Of a DNA stretch of 64,000 nt, positions 8,209 to 16,911 are shown piece by piece. The DNA is from Lewinellaceae bacterium (GTDB lineage: Bacteria; Bacteroidota; Bacteroidia; Chitinophagales; Saprospiraceae). The notes beneath the pieces are model-generated. The model was not told where the DNA came from. It was given only the letters and a program-made list of their open reading frames with translations, and made no database searches. Where the stretch lies: contig JACJXW010000004.1 in the NCBI GenBank assembly GCA_020636405.1, positions 558,001-622,000 of the forward strand, written 5' to 3'. Both the position numbers and the translations under genes were made by a program. How positions within the stretch are numbered: position 1 is the stretch's first letter; each line of letters starts with the position of its first letter.

Positions 8209-9993
8209 ATGAGAAATATACTTACAATAACATGCTTCCTTGCCTTCTTCATTTATGGACAAGCGCAGGAAATGTTCCAGCGCGAAAAACGGGATTACAT
8301 TTGGCTGGTGGGAAGCTCTCCGCTTGAGGGCGGCTGGGCAGATGTAACCCAGTTGGATTTCCGTACCGAACCTCCTACAATATCCGGTTATGACCTGGAT
8401 ATGAACTTTTGGAGGACTAACGCCAATATCAGTAGCACCGACGGCAGCTTATGGGCCTATACCAACGGAATGGAACTTCGGAATTCTTTAAACGATACAC
8501 TAGCCACTGGCCTGGGACCTAGTGAATTATCAGGCCATATAAGCAATGAAGGTTACCCAACCCAGCAAGGAGCCATATTTTCAGCAAAGCCGGGTACGGA
8601 TTCTATTGTGTACCTTTTCCATGTAGACAGAGAATGGGCGCCGGTTGAATATATAAGTGGGAATTGGACTCAAAACCTTTATTACACAAAAATAGATATG
8701 AATGTAAATAACGGCCAAGGGCAAGTCATAGAAAAAAACGTGCCACTCATTTATGATACCCTCGAAACAGGAAGCCTCACGGCCGTCCGGCACGCCAACG
8801 GGCGAGATTGGTGGCTGCTCGCTCCTGAGGCCAATACCAACCGGTATTATACGCTGTTGTTTGGTACGCAGGGGGTGGAGGAAATTTCCATTCAGGTGCT
8901 CGGAGGGCCGGTTATGGACGGCGGAGGCAGTGCTGTTTTTTCTCCTGATGGTACCCGATATGCCCGTTTAACTATTGTGAACGCTGGCGATGATGCTGAC
9001 CACTGCTTGAATATTTATGACTTCGGCCGGTGCAATGGACAGCTCTCTAATCCCATGGAAATTGTTTTCCAAGATGCTGCCTTTGCGGGCGAGGGCATAG
9101 CCATCTCTGAAAACGGCCGCTTCCTTTATGTAATCGGATTTATTAATATCTGGCAGTTCGACCTATTGGCGGGAGACATCGCCGCATCAAGAACTTTGGT
9201 GGCAGCAAATGACGGGTTTGTATCTCCCGCTAACACTACTACTCCTTTTCACGCCGCCCAACTTGCCCCCAACGGCAAAATCTATGTCAATTGCTCCTCC
9301 AACGCCAACTACTTTCACATCATCCACTCCCCCAACCAAAAGGGACTGGCCTGCAACGTAGAACAGCATGCCCTGGAAATCCCCACGCTAAACTACCAAA
9401 GCATCCCCAACTTCCCCTACTACGGCCTGGGCCCCTTAGACGGCAGCCCCTGCGATACCCTCGGCATCGATAACCCGCCGCCGCAGGCGGCCTTCAGCTA
9501 CGCCGTCGAAGACAGCGCTGCCCTGCAAGTAGCCTTCTACGACGGCACGCGCTTCAGCCCCGAGAGCTGGCTCTGGGATTTCGGGGATGGGCAGAGCAGC
9601 ACGGAGCGCTTTCCGGTGCATGCCTATGCGGAGGCGGGGGTGTATGAGGTGTGTTTGACAACCAGCAATCAGACGGGGAGCGATACGTTTTGTGATACCG
9701 TCAACTTTTTAGCCACCGGAGTGCAGGAAACTATTCATACGCCGCCTGGCTTTTCTGTTTTCCCCAACCCGGCCTCTTCCCGCCTGGCGGTGAGCAGCGG
9801 CAGGCCGTTTGCGGGCCAGCACCTTTCTTTGTACAGCGTGATGGGCAGGGAGGTGCTGGCGCATGGACTGCCGGAAGGGGCAACCTCCTTTGCTTTTTCG
9901 GTAGCGGGCCTGCCGCCGGGCGTTTATTTCGTGAGTATATGGGAAGGGGCGGCAGCGGTTTGGAGCGAGCGGGTGGTGGTGGGGCGGCGGTGA
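8209..9993 (+). CDS. T9SS-exported beta-propeller/PKD protein, family A copy 3 (chimera of A1-like and A2-like ends)
   Basis: 594 residues: signal peptide 1-20 identical to A1, propeller-like region (FSPDGTRYARL, ISENGRFLYVI), PKD about 425-500 (WLWDFGDGQSS), T9SS type A sorting domain about 513-594 (GFSVFPNPASSRLAV). The first 96 residues match A1 exactly and the final 95 nearly match A2, so the gene reads as a recombinant of the other two. The centre (residues about 97-300) carries scattered substitutions relative to A1. The upstream hairpin is shared with A1, and the downstream spacer is shared with A2. Surface-located; ligand unknown. Confidence 0.85.
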   Translation: MRNILTITCFLAFFIYGQAQEMFQREKRDYIWLVGSSPLEGGWADVTQLDFRTEPPTISGYDLDMNFWRTNANISSTDGSLWAYTNGMELRNSLNDTLATGLGPSELSGHISNEGYPTQQGAIFSAKPGTDSIVYLFHVDREWAPVEYISGNWTQNLYYTKIDMNVNNGQGQVIEKNVPLIYDTLETGSLTAVRHANGRDWWLLAPEANTNRYYTLLFGTQGVEEISIQVLGGPVMDGGGSAVFSPDGTRYARLTIVNAGDDADHCLNIYDFGRCNGQLSNPMEIVFQDAAFAGEGIAISENGRFLYVIGFINIWQFDLLAGDIAASRTLVAANDGFVSPANTTTPFHAAQLAPNGKIYVNCSSNANYFHIIHSPNQKGLACNVEQHALEIPTLNYQSIPNFPYYGLGPLDGSPCDTLGIDNPPPQAAFSYAVEDSAALQVAFYDGTRFSPESWLWDFGDGQSSTERFPVHAYAEAGVYEVCLTTSNQTGSDTFCDTVNFLATGVQETIHTPPGFSVFPNPASSRLAVSSGRPFAGQHLSLYSVMGREVLAHGLPEGATSFAFSVAGLPPGVYFVSIWEGAAAVWSERVVVGRR

Positions 9994-10391
9994 CTTTGGG
10001 AGGAGGCTCAGCCCGCTGTGCTTTCCTGCCTGCCCCAAAGGCGGCCCCTGTCCGGGGCTGCGCCGCCGGCTGGCAGGTTGGGTGAAACCGCAGGAAAAGC
10101 AGAGGGGCCTCCTTGCTCTGCAGCCCTCATATGTTTGTAAAACGCGGAGCTGGCGCTCCTTTTACAACGCTGCTCTCAGGGCTTGTTCCTAACCGCAGGG
10201 GGCGCAGGGAACGCAGAGAAGGGGATACGCTCTGCTGCGCAGAGGGCATGCTGCAGGCGCCGGCCCCTGGAAACGCCCTTAGCCCCACGCCTCTGCGCGC
10301 TCCGCGCCCCCTGCGGTTCAAATAAAAGCATAGGTTTCCCTCTGCGGCGAAAGCTGCAAGGGGGAGTATAAAGAAGATAAAAAAGAGCCGT
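9994..10391. repeat. Intergenic repeat R, copy 2
   Basis: Near-identical to 5983-6391, including the CGCAG-rich inverted repeat and the TTGTAAAA hairpin. It is about ten bases shorter, mainly by a small deletion in the first CGCAGGGAA block. Together with the flanking gene ends it gives a direct repeat that could drive unequal crossover. Confidence 0.65.
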
Positions 10392-10826
10392 ATGACATAT
10401 CAGTATTTTCACAGCCGCACCGACGGCCCCTCCTTCCGCAACTGTGCCCGCGCCATCTGGGTAGTGGCCGGCATCGCCAATAATTACATGACCGCCTGCG
10501 GTTACAGCGTACAGGTGGCAGCTTTTAAATTCCAAACATCTAAGTCAGAGCGCAATAGGCATGCCTGCGCCTATAGCTACGGCAGCCAGGGAAAATTGCA
10601 CCCTGACGAGGAACAGGCCGTGCAAACGGCCGCTGGCATCAGTGTTAACGGAGCTACAAACTGCACCGTGCGCGAAAACTACGTGGCCGGCCCGGGGCCG
10701 GACAAATTGTTCTTCGTAGGCCTGGATGTGCTGGATGGCAGCAGCAGTGTTTTCAACTGCAATACCTTCACCGAACTGGGCACGGGCACTAGTGCCGGCA
10801 GGTTTTACCAGGAGCAGGTTCGGTGA
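10392..10826 (+). pseudogene. Truncated family-B copy 3
   Basis: Codes for 144 residues. The first 130 or so follow B1/B2 almost exactly (MTYQYFHSRTDGPSF ... NCNTFTELGTG); then the sequence departs and reaches a TGA within about 13 codons. The helical region and T9SS sorting domain are missing, so this is a 3'-deleted remnant that marks the right edge of the tandem array. The breakpoint is near 10785. It is convergent with, and six bases from, the next minus-strand gene. Confidence 0.75.
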
Positions 10827-10832
10827 TGAGAG

Positions 10833-11045
10833 CTACTTTTCCTTGTCCTCATACCACTGCTCATCCGAGAAACCCTGCCGACTCTCATCCTTGGCGCGAA
10901 GCACCACGATAGCCTGAATGAGAATCATAACCGGCAGCCCAATGACGCCCAGCCCGATCACAAAAGGAGTAGGGGAGATGAACAACAAAAAAACAATCAG
11001 CATAAGGATCGCAAATATCCATGCTGTTGCGGTTTTATAGTGCAT
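10833..11045 (-). CDS. Small two-helix membrane protein
   Basis: From the ATG at 11045 the protein has 70 residues: MHYKTATAWIFAILMLIVFL, a short PTP linker, a second hydrophobic segment (IGLGVIGLPVMILIQAIVVL) and a charged tail rich in Asp, Glu and Lys. The layout suggests two transmembrane helices with a cytoplasmic tail. The frame stays open upstream, but that extension is not membrane-like and has no supporting signal. No family recognised. The next gene upstream on this strand is the rhodanese (103 nt away). Confidence 0.6.
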   Translation of the reverse strand: MHYKTATAWIFAILMLIVFLLFISPTPFVIGLGVIGLPVMILIQAIVVLRAKDESRQGFSDEQWYEDKEK

Positions 11046-11148
11046 AGGCGTGTTCGTGTTCCATTGTTTTTGAATCGTTGCTTGTCCCGCTCGTTGGGCC
11101 GAACAAACAACCATCGACGAATAAGAAACAATCTTTACCCCTAAGGGT

Positions 11149-11448
11149 TTACGCCGCTTTTGCCAGTATCTCGGCTTTCTCGCCATCTACATCGAACCAG
11201 CGGCCGACGTTGTATACTTCTTCGTATCCCAACATCTTCAAAGACAAGGCCACCCACCCGGAGCGGATGCCTTCTTCGCAGCAGAGCAGCCAGGGCCGGG
11301 GCAGTTCATCCAGTTCGTTCAGATAGTACAGGTGGAGGTCCCAGGGAATATTGATGGACCCTGTGGCGTGAGAAAGATCGTATTCTTCCCGGGAGCGGAC
11401 GTCAATGACCGTGCCGCAGATCGCATTGGGGATGTCTCGGATAAACAT
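11149..11448 (-). CDS. Rhodanese-like domain protein
   Basis: A single 99-residue rhodanese domain, the usual size for stand-alone cytoplasmic members. The motifs are VIDVRSREEYDLSHATGSIN (substrate-facing strand and CH2A-like motif) and the active loop CCEEGIRSG, in which Cys57 to Arg62 gives the C-x4-R persulfide loop. Family members shuttle sulfane sulfur from donors such as thiosulfate to acceptors; the physiological partner here is unknown. There is no signal peptide. The start is a clear ATG. Confidence 0.85.
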   Translation of the reverse strand: MFIRDIPNAICGTVIDVRSREEYDLSHATGSINIPWDLHLYYLNELDELPRPWLLCCEEGIRSGWVALSLKMLGYEEVYNVGRWFDVDGEKAEILAKAA

Positions 11449-11759
11449 GGCAGGAGCTTTTTGGTGAAAAAATAGCCCCGCTCTTGATCATAGCTTGCCA
11501 AGCATTTTTGGGATGTTGGAGCCCGATTAAGGGCGGTACAGGGAAAATATTGATATAAGATGCATCATTTTCCCCCAAAAAGCACTGACAAAAGTCACCA
11601 TAGGGGTGCCATTTGTCAACACGGTATGCCGTATCTGAATCCGAAATTCGCCCACCGCCACACCGTCCACCGTACAGCCCCTCCCCAACCCGCCCCAAAG
11701 GAGAGGGAGTTCCGCAGTAAGATGCCGAACCCCGAAAACCGAAAACCAAAAAACCTCCT
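11449..11759. other. Intergenic region, 311 bp
   Basis: No gene seen. The part nearest the TraB gene carries a CCCCTCC...GGAGAGGG stretch of the kind found in dispersed repeats. Short arms GACAAA/TTTGTC flank about 19 nt near 11587-11617. No exact TAnnTTTG box was found for the rhodanese gene. Confidence 0.4.
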
Positions 11760-12671
11760 CTACCGGACCGGCTTCACCTCATACCCTGCCTCCCTCAGCA
11801 GCGCCACTACGCCTTCATCGCCCCCCAGGTGGCCGGCGCCGACGGCAAAAAAGGTGGGCTTCAGTTTCATCATTTCGCCCATTACCGGTATCCAGTTGCG
11901 GTTGCGGCGCACCAGCAGCAGGTCTTCATAGCCGCCGATGCCGGAGGCCTCGTCTGCCATCATGGCCTGCATGCCCTGGAGGTCCTGGTTCTTGTAGAGC
12001 TCCACCATCTGCTGGAACTGCCCGTCGTCCGTTTTTCCCGATTTGATGGATTCGACCAGCATCTCGGCCTGGGCCTTGTAGGGGATGCTGTCGAACATGC
12101 TCATCTGGTACTCCGCCGTTTCCAGCCCCTCAATGGGCATGCTGCGCTGCTGGGCCATCTGCATGAGTTCCATCTCATAGGAAACTACCTGGCTATCGCC
12201 TCCGCCCCCCATGTTGAACATGTCTTCTCCGCCCAGGGCAGAAAGGAACATAGGCTTGATGCGCTCCAGGAACATAATGGGCAGGCCCACCGATTCAAAG
12301 TGCTCCTTGACCAGGCCGTAGTCCTCCTCGCTGAGCAGGTCGCTTAGTTTGGTATCGTTGGCCATGAACGCCTTCATCATCAGAGGCATCAGCTTGGTGA
12401 AATCCATCATGTCTTCCATATCGATCTCGAAAGCCACCTGCCGGGCTTTGCCGAAAGAGGCTTTCGTCGCTTCCGTCAGGAAGAAGTCCTCCTTGCCGAT
12501 CATGTGGATGGTGCCAAAGAGGTAAGAAGGTTCTTTCAACTCCTTACCGCTGATCTCCCACAGCAAAGCGTTTTCCTCAGCGGTGGGCGCATATTGGGCC
12601 GAGTTGGCAGGCTGCGCCCAGCCGGCAATGGCCAACAGGGCAAAAAATAAAGCATTACAAAATTTACGCAT
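11760..12671 (-). CDS. TraB/GumN family protein (Tiki-like putative metalloprotease)
   Basis: 303 residues: signal peptide about 1-24 (CNALFFALLAIAGWAQ), then the TraB/GumN core. The two conserved G-x-x-H type motifs are present: LFGTIHMIG near residue 56 and AVGAGHLGG near residue 281, plus the conserved GLET segment in the middle. Members are related to the Tiki/TraB proteases and are predicted metal-dependent enzymes of the periplasm or membrane surface; the substrate in bacteria is generally unknown. Length is normal for the family. It is followed by the rhodanese gene on the same strand after 311 bp, probably a separate transcript. Confidence 0.85.
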   Translation of the reverse strand: MRKFCNALFFALLAIAGWAQPANSAQYAPTAEENALLWEISGKELKEPSYLFGTIHMIGKEDFFLTEATKASFGKARQVAFEIDMEDMMDFTKLMPLMMKAFMANDTKLSDLLSEEDYGLVKEHFESVGLPIMFLERIKPMFLSALGGEDMFNMGGGGDSQVVSYEMELMQMAQQRSMPIEGLETAEYQMSMFDSIPYKAQAEMLVESIKSGKTDDGQFQQMVELYKNQDLQGMQAMMADEASGIGGYEDLLLVRRNRNWIPVMGEMMKLKPTFFAVGAGHLGGDEGVVALLREAGYEVKPVR

Positions 12672-12833
12672 GTTTCAACTTTGAGATTAAAGGGATACAA
12701 ATGTTGAAAAACAAAAAAAATGTCATTCGGTTGCCTGGGAAGGAGAGATTCCCGAAATACAAATCCTGAGTCCCCGCCTTCGCACAACACTTTGGCAGGC
12801 AAGAACGAATCCCCGAATAACGAATCCCCGAAT

Positions 12834-12884
12834 CATGACGATGAGCGCAGCTCATGTCATGATGCTGACTGAAACGTCAGCATC
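12834..12884. repeat. Two adjoining perfect hairpins flanked by GAATCCCC repeats
   Basis: First hairpin 12834-12861: CATGAC and ATGAGC arms with their complements, one bulge and a 3-nt loop. Second hairpin 12861-12884: a 9-bp stem with a TGAAAC loop. CGAATCCCCGAAT-type units repeat on both sides. The element lies between the 3' end of the large outer-membrane gene and the TraB gene. It may terminate or stabilise the upstream transcript, although no T-run follows. Confidence 0.5.
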
Positions 12885-12909
12885 CCCGAATCCCCGAATC
12901 CCGCCCTCT

Positions 12910-15900
12910 CTAAAAATTCGCCGCCACCTGCGCCCGCCCCGTATGCACCACCCGCGCCTCCCCCGTTTTCCGCCCCTCATAGCTGATGCTGAGTTGAATA
13001 TTCTTTGCCAATTGCCGGTCCAGGCTGAGGTTCCAGAGAAAGTTTTGGCCGCGTTGCAGGCCGTTGAGCATGGCAAAGCCGACCGGAGAGTTGGGATTGC
13101 CGTCAAATTTCACCTGTACATAGGATACCCGCAGTTGAAGCGTGCTCTTCGTGGAGCGGTTGTAGCGGGCCTCCAGGTTGAGATCATGCCGCCGGGCGGC
13201 CTCACCGCCCTGTTCCAGGGTGTTCTCATCGAGCTGGTACTGGTACTTCAGGGTAGCCCGGAAATTCTTGCCGGGCAGGAAGGACAACTCCGGCGAGAGG
13301 TTCAGCGATTCGATGCGGTAGTCCTTGTTGTTGAAAAATTCGGAGTCGCTGGTGCGCAGGCCCTGCTTGAGCGACAGGCGGGCGCTCCAGGTGCGGGAGA
13401 TATTCCACCGGCCCTGCAGGTACTGCTCGCTGTTGCGGCGGCTTTCGAAGCCGGAGGTCTGCACGAACTTATTCCGGTTGTCCGTCATGCCGAGTTGCAG
13501 GTCGTAGGTGGGGTCCGCCTGGTTGAAAAAAAGCACGTTGCGGATATTGGAGGTTACGGCAACCAGCGCGGTGTCCGCTACGTCGAGTTGAAAGGGATTG
13601 TAAGGGGTTACGCCTTCTGCCTTCTGTGTTTTTCGCTTAATGCTCAGGGTCGTGATGGTGGACAGGCGGGCCAGAAAGCGCCGCAGGCCTTCCTGGCTGT
13701 ACCAGATGGCCTTGGGGTTGAGCCGCAGGCTCTGGTTGAGGTTTACATTGTCGGTCCGGATGAATTCGTCCGTAACCGCGGTGACGCGTACGTAGTCGGC
13801 CAGGTCCTGGAAGGGCGCCACCTCCATTTCGTTGGGTTGGATGATGCCGTCGTTGTTGTACAGCGAATCCAGCCAGATGTAGGCGCCCTCGCCGGGGTTG
13901 ACCCGTATGTAGGTGAACTCCACCTTGGGTTCCTGCCCCGAACCGATCTCGTAGGTCGTGGCCGACTGAAACACTCCTTTGATCAGGTTCAGGTTGAGGT
14001 CGGAACGGCCGAGGAAAGTTTCTCCAGGCTCCTGATCGGTGCTGCCGGGCCGGTCGATCTCCAGTTGCCGGTAGGTGAGGTTGCCGGCCAGTTGCATGCG
14101 GTTCTGCTGGCCGCGCAGTTCCCAGCTGCCGTTCACATTGCCCTCGGTGGCGGTGGTACTGGTTTCAAAAGCATCGGATACCGGCGCGTAGTCGATGCGC
14201 TGGCTGAAACTGACGCCGTATTTGTATTTTTCCTGCGATTGGTTTTCCGCAAAAAACCGGTAGCGGTTGAAGTAAAAGCTGGTGGCCAGCAGGGTATCGG
14301 CTCCGTCGGTAAAACGGCTGCTCTTTTCCTGCTCGCCGTAGGCGCCAAGGCGCAAGCCTCCCAGCCCGGAGAAAGTACGGGCGATGGTGCCGCGGGGTCT
14401 CAGGAACCGGGTGCGCTGCCCCTGGCTTTCCGATTGCAGGAGGCTGCCGTCGAGGTCTACCTCCCAGTTGCGGGCGAGGCTGCGCAGGCGCAACTGGTGA
14501 CGGGCGCCAGTGTAGAAAGTATCGCGCAGGAAGCCGCTGAAGCCGTAGCTGAGGCTGCCCAGTCCTGCCTTTTGCAGGCTGAGGCCGCCCCTGCCGATCT
14601 GTTCCCGGGCACGTTCTACCTGGCCAACACCTTGTATGTTGGCAAGGTTCCAGTCGCGCAGGAATTCGGGGCTGCGGTAGGGGTTGAGGGGTTCGAAATG
14701 CTCGTGTACGAATTCGTAGCTCAGGTTGGAAGCCAGTTGCCAGCCCGAGCTGTCGCGCCCCAGGGTGAAGGTGCGGTTGAATTCGGTAAAGGCAGCCATT
14801 CCCAGGTCGTCGCCGCTATCCAGGCCGGAGAAGCGGTTGAGGTCGTTGCGGCTGAAGGATACTTCGGTGGTGAGGCTCGAATTTCTGGAAAAGTCGTATT
14901 TCCCGCCGATCGCCAGCATTTGCTGCTGTCGGGGCGCCACCAGCTGAACCACCGGTTCGAAATCGCCCAGGGGGCGGCAATCGGGGCCGTAGCCCACCCA
15001 GCGGTAGACGCGCTCGTTGGCCGCCTGCTCCCGGTCGAGCACATACTGGCCATTGCCGGGGCCGACGAAGGAGAAGTTGGCCGTATAGCGGGCGCTGTCT
15101 TCATTGGTGGTAAAGGCCAGCACCCGGATCAGGGTATCCTGAAGGCCGCACTGTACTACGGTATCCACCAGCTGGTAGGACACCCGGTAGGGCACGAACT
15201 CCTCCAGGGTATCGATGCTGGGCGAGAGGGCGCTGCTGAGGTTGTCGCCGGCCAGGCTGAGAATGCGTTTTTGTTCGTTGCTCAGCCCCAGTTCCCCGGT
15301 GGAGTTTTTGCTGTCCTGCTGGTTGAAAAAATTGAGATCCAGGCGCAGCTTGCCCCGTTCGTAGGTAGTGCCGGCGGCGTAGAGGGAGCGCACATAACTT
15401 TGGTCGGAATATTCGAATTCTACGGTGATGCGGCTGTCTTTGGTAATGAGGCGCTTATTGGTGAAGGTGACCTCCCCGCGGTTGTAATCGATGATGTAAT
15501 CCTCTTCCAGCCCGCGGTTGAGCAGCGCTCCGTCCAGGAAGATTTTCTCCGTGCCGGCCAAAACGATAATGAAGCGTTCGCCCTCGGCGCCCCGCAGCTT
15601 ATAGGGGCCCTGGTTGCCTTCGATGGCGGGGATGAGGTTGCGGGTAAACTGGCCCCGGGAGATGGCGATGCTGGCGTTGGAGCTCAGTTGCCCCTCTCCC
15701 AACCGGGTAATATTGCCGAAGGTAGCGCCCTGCAGCTTTTTGAAGTAGTTCATGAAATAGCTGTTCGGGCGTTGCAGTTCGTAGTCGCCGGCGGTAAGCC
15801 GGTTGTTGTCCTTTTTGAGTTGGATGAAAATGCGGTCGAACTCGCGTAGTTGCTGGGTGTTGCCCTCCGGTTGCAGCGGGATGTTCTCATCGGTAATGGC

Positions 15901-16434
15901 GGCGAGGATCTCTACGCCTTCTCCCAGCTCGCCGGCCAGTTGCAGGTTGAAGCTGGAGTTGAGCACCAGGTCCTGGTTGTTCCCGAAAGAGATGCCGCGG
16001 GTAAAGTTGCCGTTGTAGTCCAGCCCCTTAAAGTCCAGTAGGGCCTCATCCTCCCGTTCGTAAGGGTTGTAGGCGATGCCGATGAGGCCGTCCTCCTGCC
16101 GGGTGGCCCGGCTGGTGTCGAGGTGGAAATAACGCTGGCCGAGCAGGAAGGGCAATACCCGGTACCGGGCCCGGAGGCTGTCGTACTCAAGGGCCTTAGG
16201 GGCTAACCGAAGTAAATTGTCATCCAGCACGTAGAAAGAAGTATCGAGCATACGTCCGGTTTGTGTTTCCTGAAGCTGGAAGGAAGAATAGAGGATGCTC
16301 AGGCTGTCGAGAAGGATGGCCTCCGGCTGGGGGCGGATAATGCGCTCCCGGCGGTTGTCGGGCAGGGGCGACTGCGCCGGCAACCGGACAATTGTGGTGA
16401 GGAGGAGCAATATGTAGAGGCCGGTTATTCTCAA
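12910..16434 (-). CDS. Large outer-membrane beta-barrel-like protein of unknown function
   Basis: About 1174 residues. A signal peptide (RITGLYILLLLTTIVRLPAQ) is followed by an N-terminal region containing KLRGAEGERFIIVLAGTE and EDYIIDYNRGEVTFT, segments typical of a large uncharacterised Bacteroidota envelope family. The rest, about residues 350-1174, is a long run of alternating amphipathic strands with aromatic ends (for example LRLDLNFFNQQDSKN, RTWSARLSLKQGLRTSD), as in outer-membrane barrels. There is no ATG near the 5' end. The best start is the TTG at 16434, directly before the signal peptide. A TTG at 16476 is also in frame but overlaps a TACCTTTG promoter box, so it would be upstream of the transcript start. 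Function not known. Confidence 0.75.
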   Translation of the reverse strand: MRITGLYILLLLTTIVRLPAQSPLPDNRRERIIRPQPEAILLDSLSILYSSFQLQETQTGRMLDTSFYVLDDNLLRLAPKALEYDSLRARYRVLPFLLGQRYFHLDTSRATRQEDGLIGIAYNPYEREDEALLDFKGLDYNGNFTRGISFGNNQDLVLNSSFNLQLAGELGEGVEILAAITDENIPLQPEGNTQQLREFDRIFIQLKKDNNRLTAGDYELQRPNSYFMNYFKKLQGATFGNITRLGEGQLSSNASIAISRGQFTRNLIPAIEGNQGPYKLRGAEGERFIIVLAGTEKIFLDGALLNRGLEEDYIIDYNRGEVTFTNKRLITKDSRITVEFEYSDQSYVRSLYAAGTTYERGKLRLDLNFFNQQDSKNSTGELGLSNEQKRILSLAGDNLSSALSPSIDTLEEFVPYRVSYQLVDTVVQCGLQDTLIRVLAFTTNEDSARYTANFSFVGPGNGQYVLDREQAANERVYRWVGYGPDCRPLGDFEPVVQLVAPRQQQMLAIGGKYDFSRNSSLTTEVSFSRNDLNRFSGLDSGDDLGMAAFTEFNRTFTLGRDSSGWQLASNLSYEFVHEHFEPLNPYRSPEFLRDWNLANIQGVGQVERAREQIGRGGLSLQKAGLGSLSYGFSGFLRDTFYTGARHQLRLRSLARNWEVDLDGSLLQSESQGQRTRFLRPRGTIARTFSGLGGLRLGAYGEQEKSSRFTDGADTLLATSFYFNRYRFFAENQSQEKYKYGVSFSQRIDYAPVSDAFETSTTATEGNVNGSWELRGQQNRMQLAGNLTYRQLEIDRPGSTDQEPGETFLGRSDLNLNLIKGVFQSATTYEIGSGQEPKVEFTYIRVNPGEGAYIWLDSLYNNDGIIQPNEMEVAPFQDLADYVRVTAVTDEFIRTDNVNLNQSLRLNPKAIWYSQEGLRRFLARLSTITTLSIKRKTQKAEGVTPYNPFQLDVADTALVAVTSNIRNVLFFNQADPTYDLQLGMTDNRNKFVQTSGFESRRNSEQYLQGRWNISRTWSARLSLKQGLRTSDSEFFNNKDYRIESLNLSPELSFLPGKNFRATLKYQYQLDENTLEQGGEAARRHDLNLEARYNRSTKSTLQLRVSYVQVKFDGNPNSPVGFAMLNGLQRGQNFLWNLSLDRQLAKNIQLSISYEGRKTGEARVVHTGRAQVAANF

Positions 16435-16473
16435 ATCGTATGCTTCCGTATTTTTTTGCCGCGATACAGGACA

Positions 16474-16481
16474 CAAAGGTA
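16474..16481 (-). promoter_or_regulatory. TACCTTTG: Bacteroidota -7 promoter box for the 12910-16434 gene
   Basis: Read on the minus strand, the bases match the TAnnTTTG -7 consensus exactly, about 40 nt before the TTG start at 16434. No clear TTG -33 element was found at the usual spacing. The MITE at 16501-16667 begins only 20 bp further upstream, so the -33 region abuts its edge. Confidence 0.5.
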
Positions 16482-16500
16482 TTCAAGAGTTCGCGGGATC

Positions 16501-16667
16501 TTAGAGTGTGTTCAAAATTTCCATGATTGAGCGAAAGTGAGCAAATTTTATGCTGAACAAGGCAAAAAACGTAGGCATACCTGGAAGGTACGCCGAGGCT
16601 TTTTAACGAAGTGCGGTATAAAATTTGCCACTTGCAGCCGATTGATGGAATTTTGAACACACTCTAA
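16501..16667. mobile_element. MITE-like element 1, 167 bp
   Basis: Terminal inverted repeats of about 21 bp (TTAGAGTGTGTTCAAAATT...; one extra T in the left arm) bound a non-coding core that folds further: an internal GCATACC/GGTACGC pair lies near 16574-16593. Several short core motifs (GAGCGAAAGTGAG-like, TTTTTAACGAAGTG-like, TTGCAGC) recur in the same order in the element at 22169-22336, so both belong to one family with diverged ends. No transposase in the window; presumably moved in trans. Confidence 0.65.
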
Positions 16668-16856
16668 GTCCCGGCGTCTTTGTCTTGGGGGGGGGCAGTT
16701 CTTATTGGAAACGTGAAATGGAGAGGTAAGGTATTTTAGGGCACTACCCGGAACGCAATCAGGCGGACACCTTTGCCGGATCACGGGACTGATTTCGGAA
16801 TTCCTGTCACCGACGGCCACACAGAGGCCGCTTGAAAGTGGCCTGTCCAAAAAACA

Positions 16857-16883
16857 GAAAGGGCAATACGAGATTGCCCTTTC
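16857..16883 (-). terminator. Terminator-like hairpin oriented toward the minus strand
   Basis: An 11-bp perfect stem (16857-16867 with 16873-16883, loop ACGAG). Read on the minus strand the stem is followed by TGTTTTTTGG, a T-run; on the plus strand no T-run follows. No minus-strand gene lies between here and the peroxidase gene, so the transcript it would end is not identified. Confidence 0.5.
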
Positions 16884-16911
16884 CGCAAGAAATCACCCGA
16901 CTGTTGTGTTG

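Noticed and set aside
2..10826. Rhs or polymorphic toxin array
   Set aside because: No YD repeats, toxin tips or immunity genes; the copies have T9SS tails and complete PKD domains.
11402..11749. Minus-strand frame with PSPLGRVGEG-type peptide
   Set aside because: Overlaps the rhodanese gene and reads through dispersed-repeat sequence; no protein-like pattern.
12835..15849. 1004-codon open frame on the plus strand
   Set aside because: Antisense shadow of the 1174-residue envelope gene, which has a signal peptide and barrel strands; the plus frame is Ala/Gly/Val-rich without domains.
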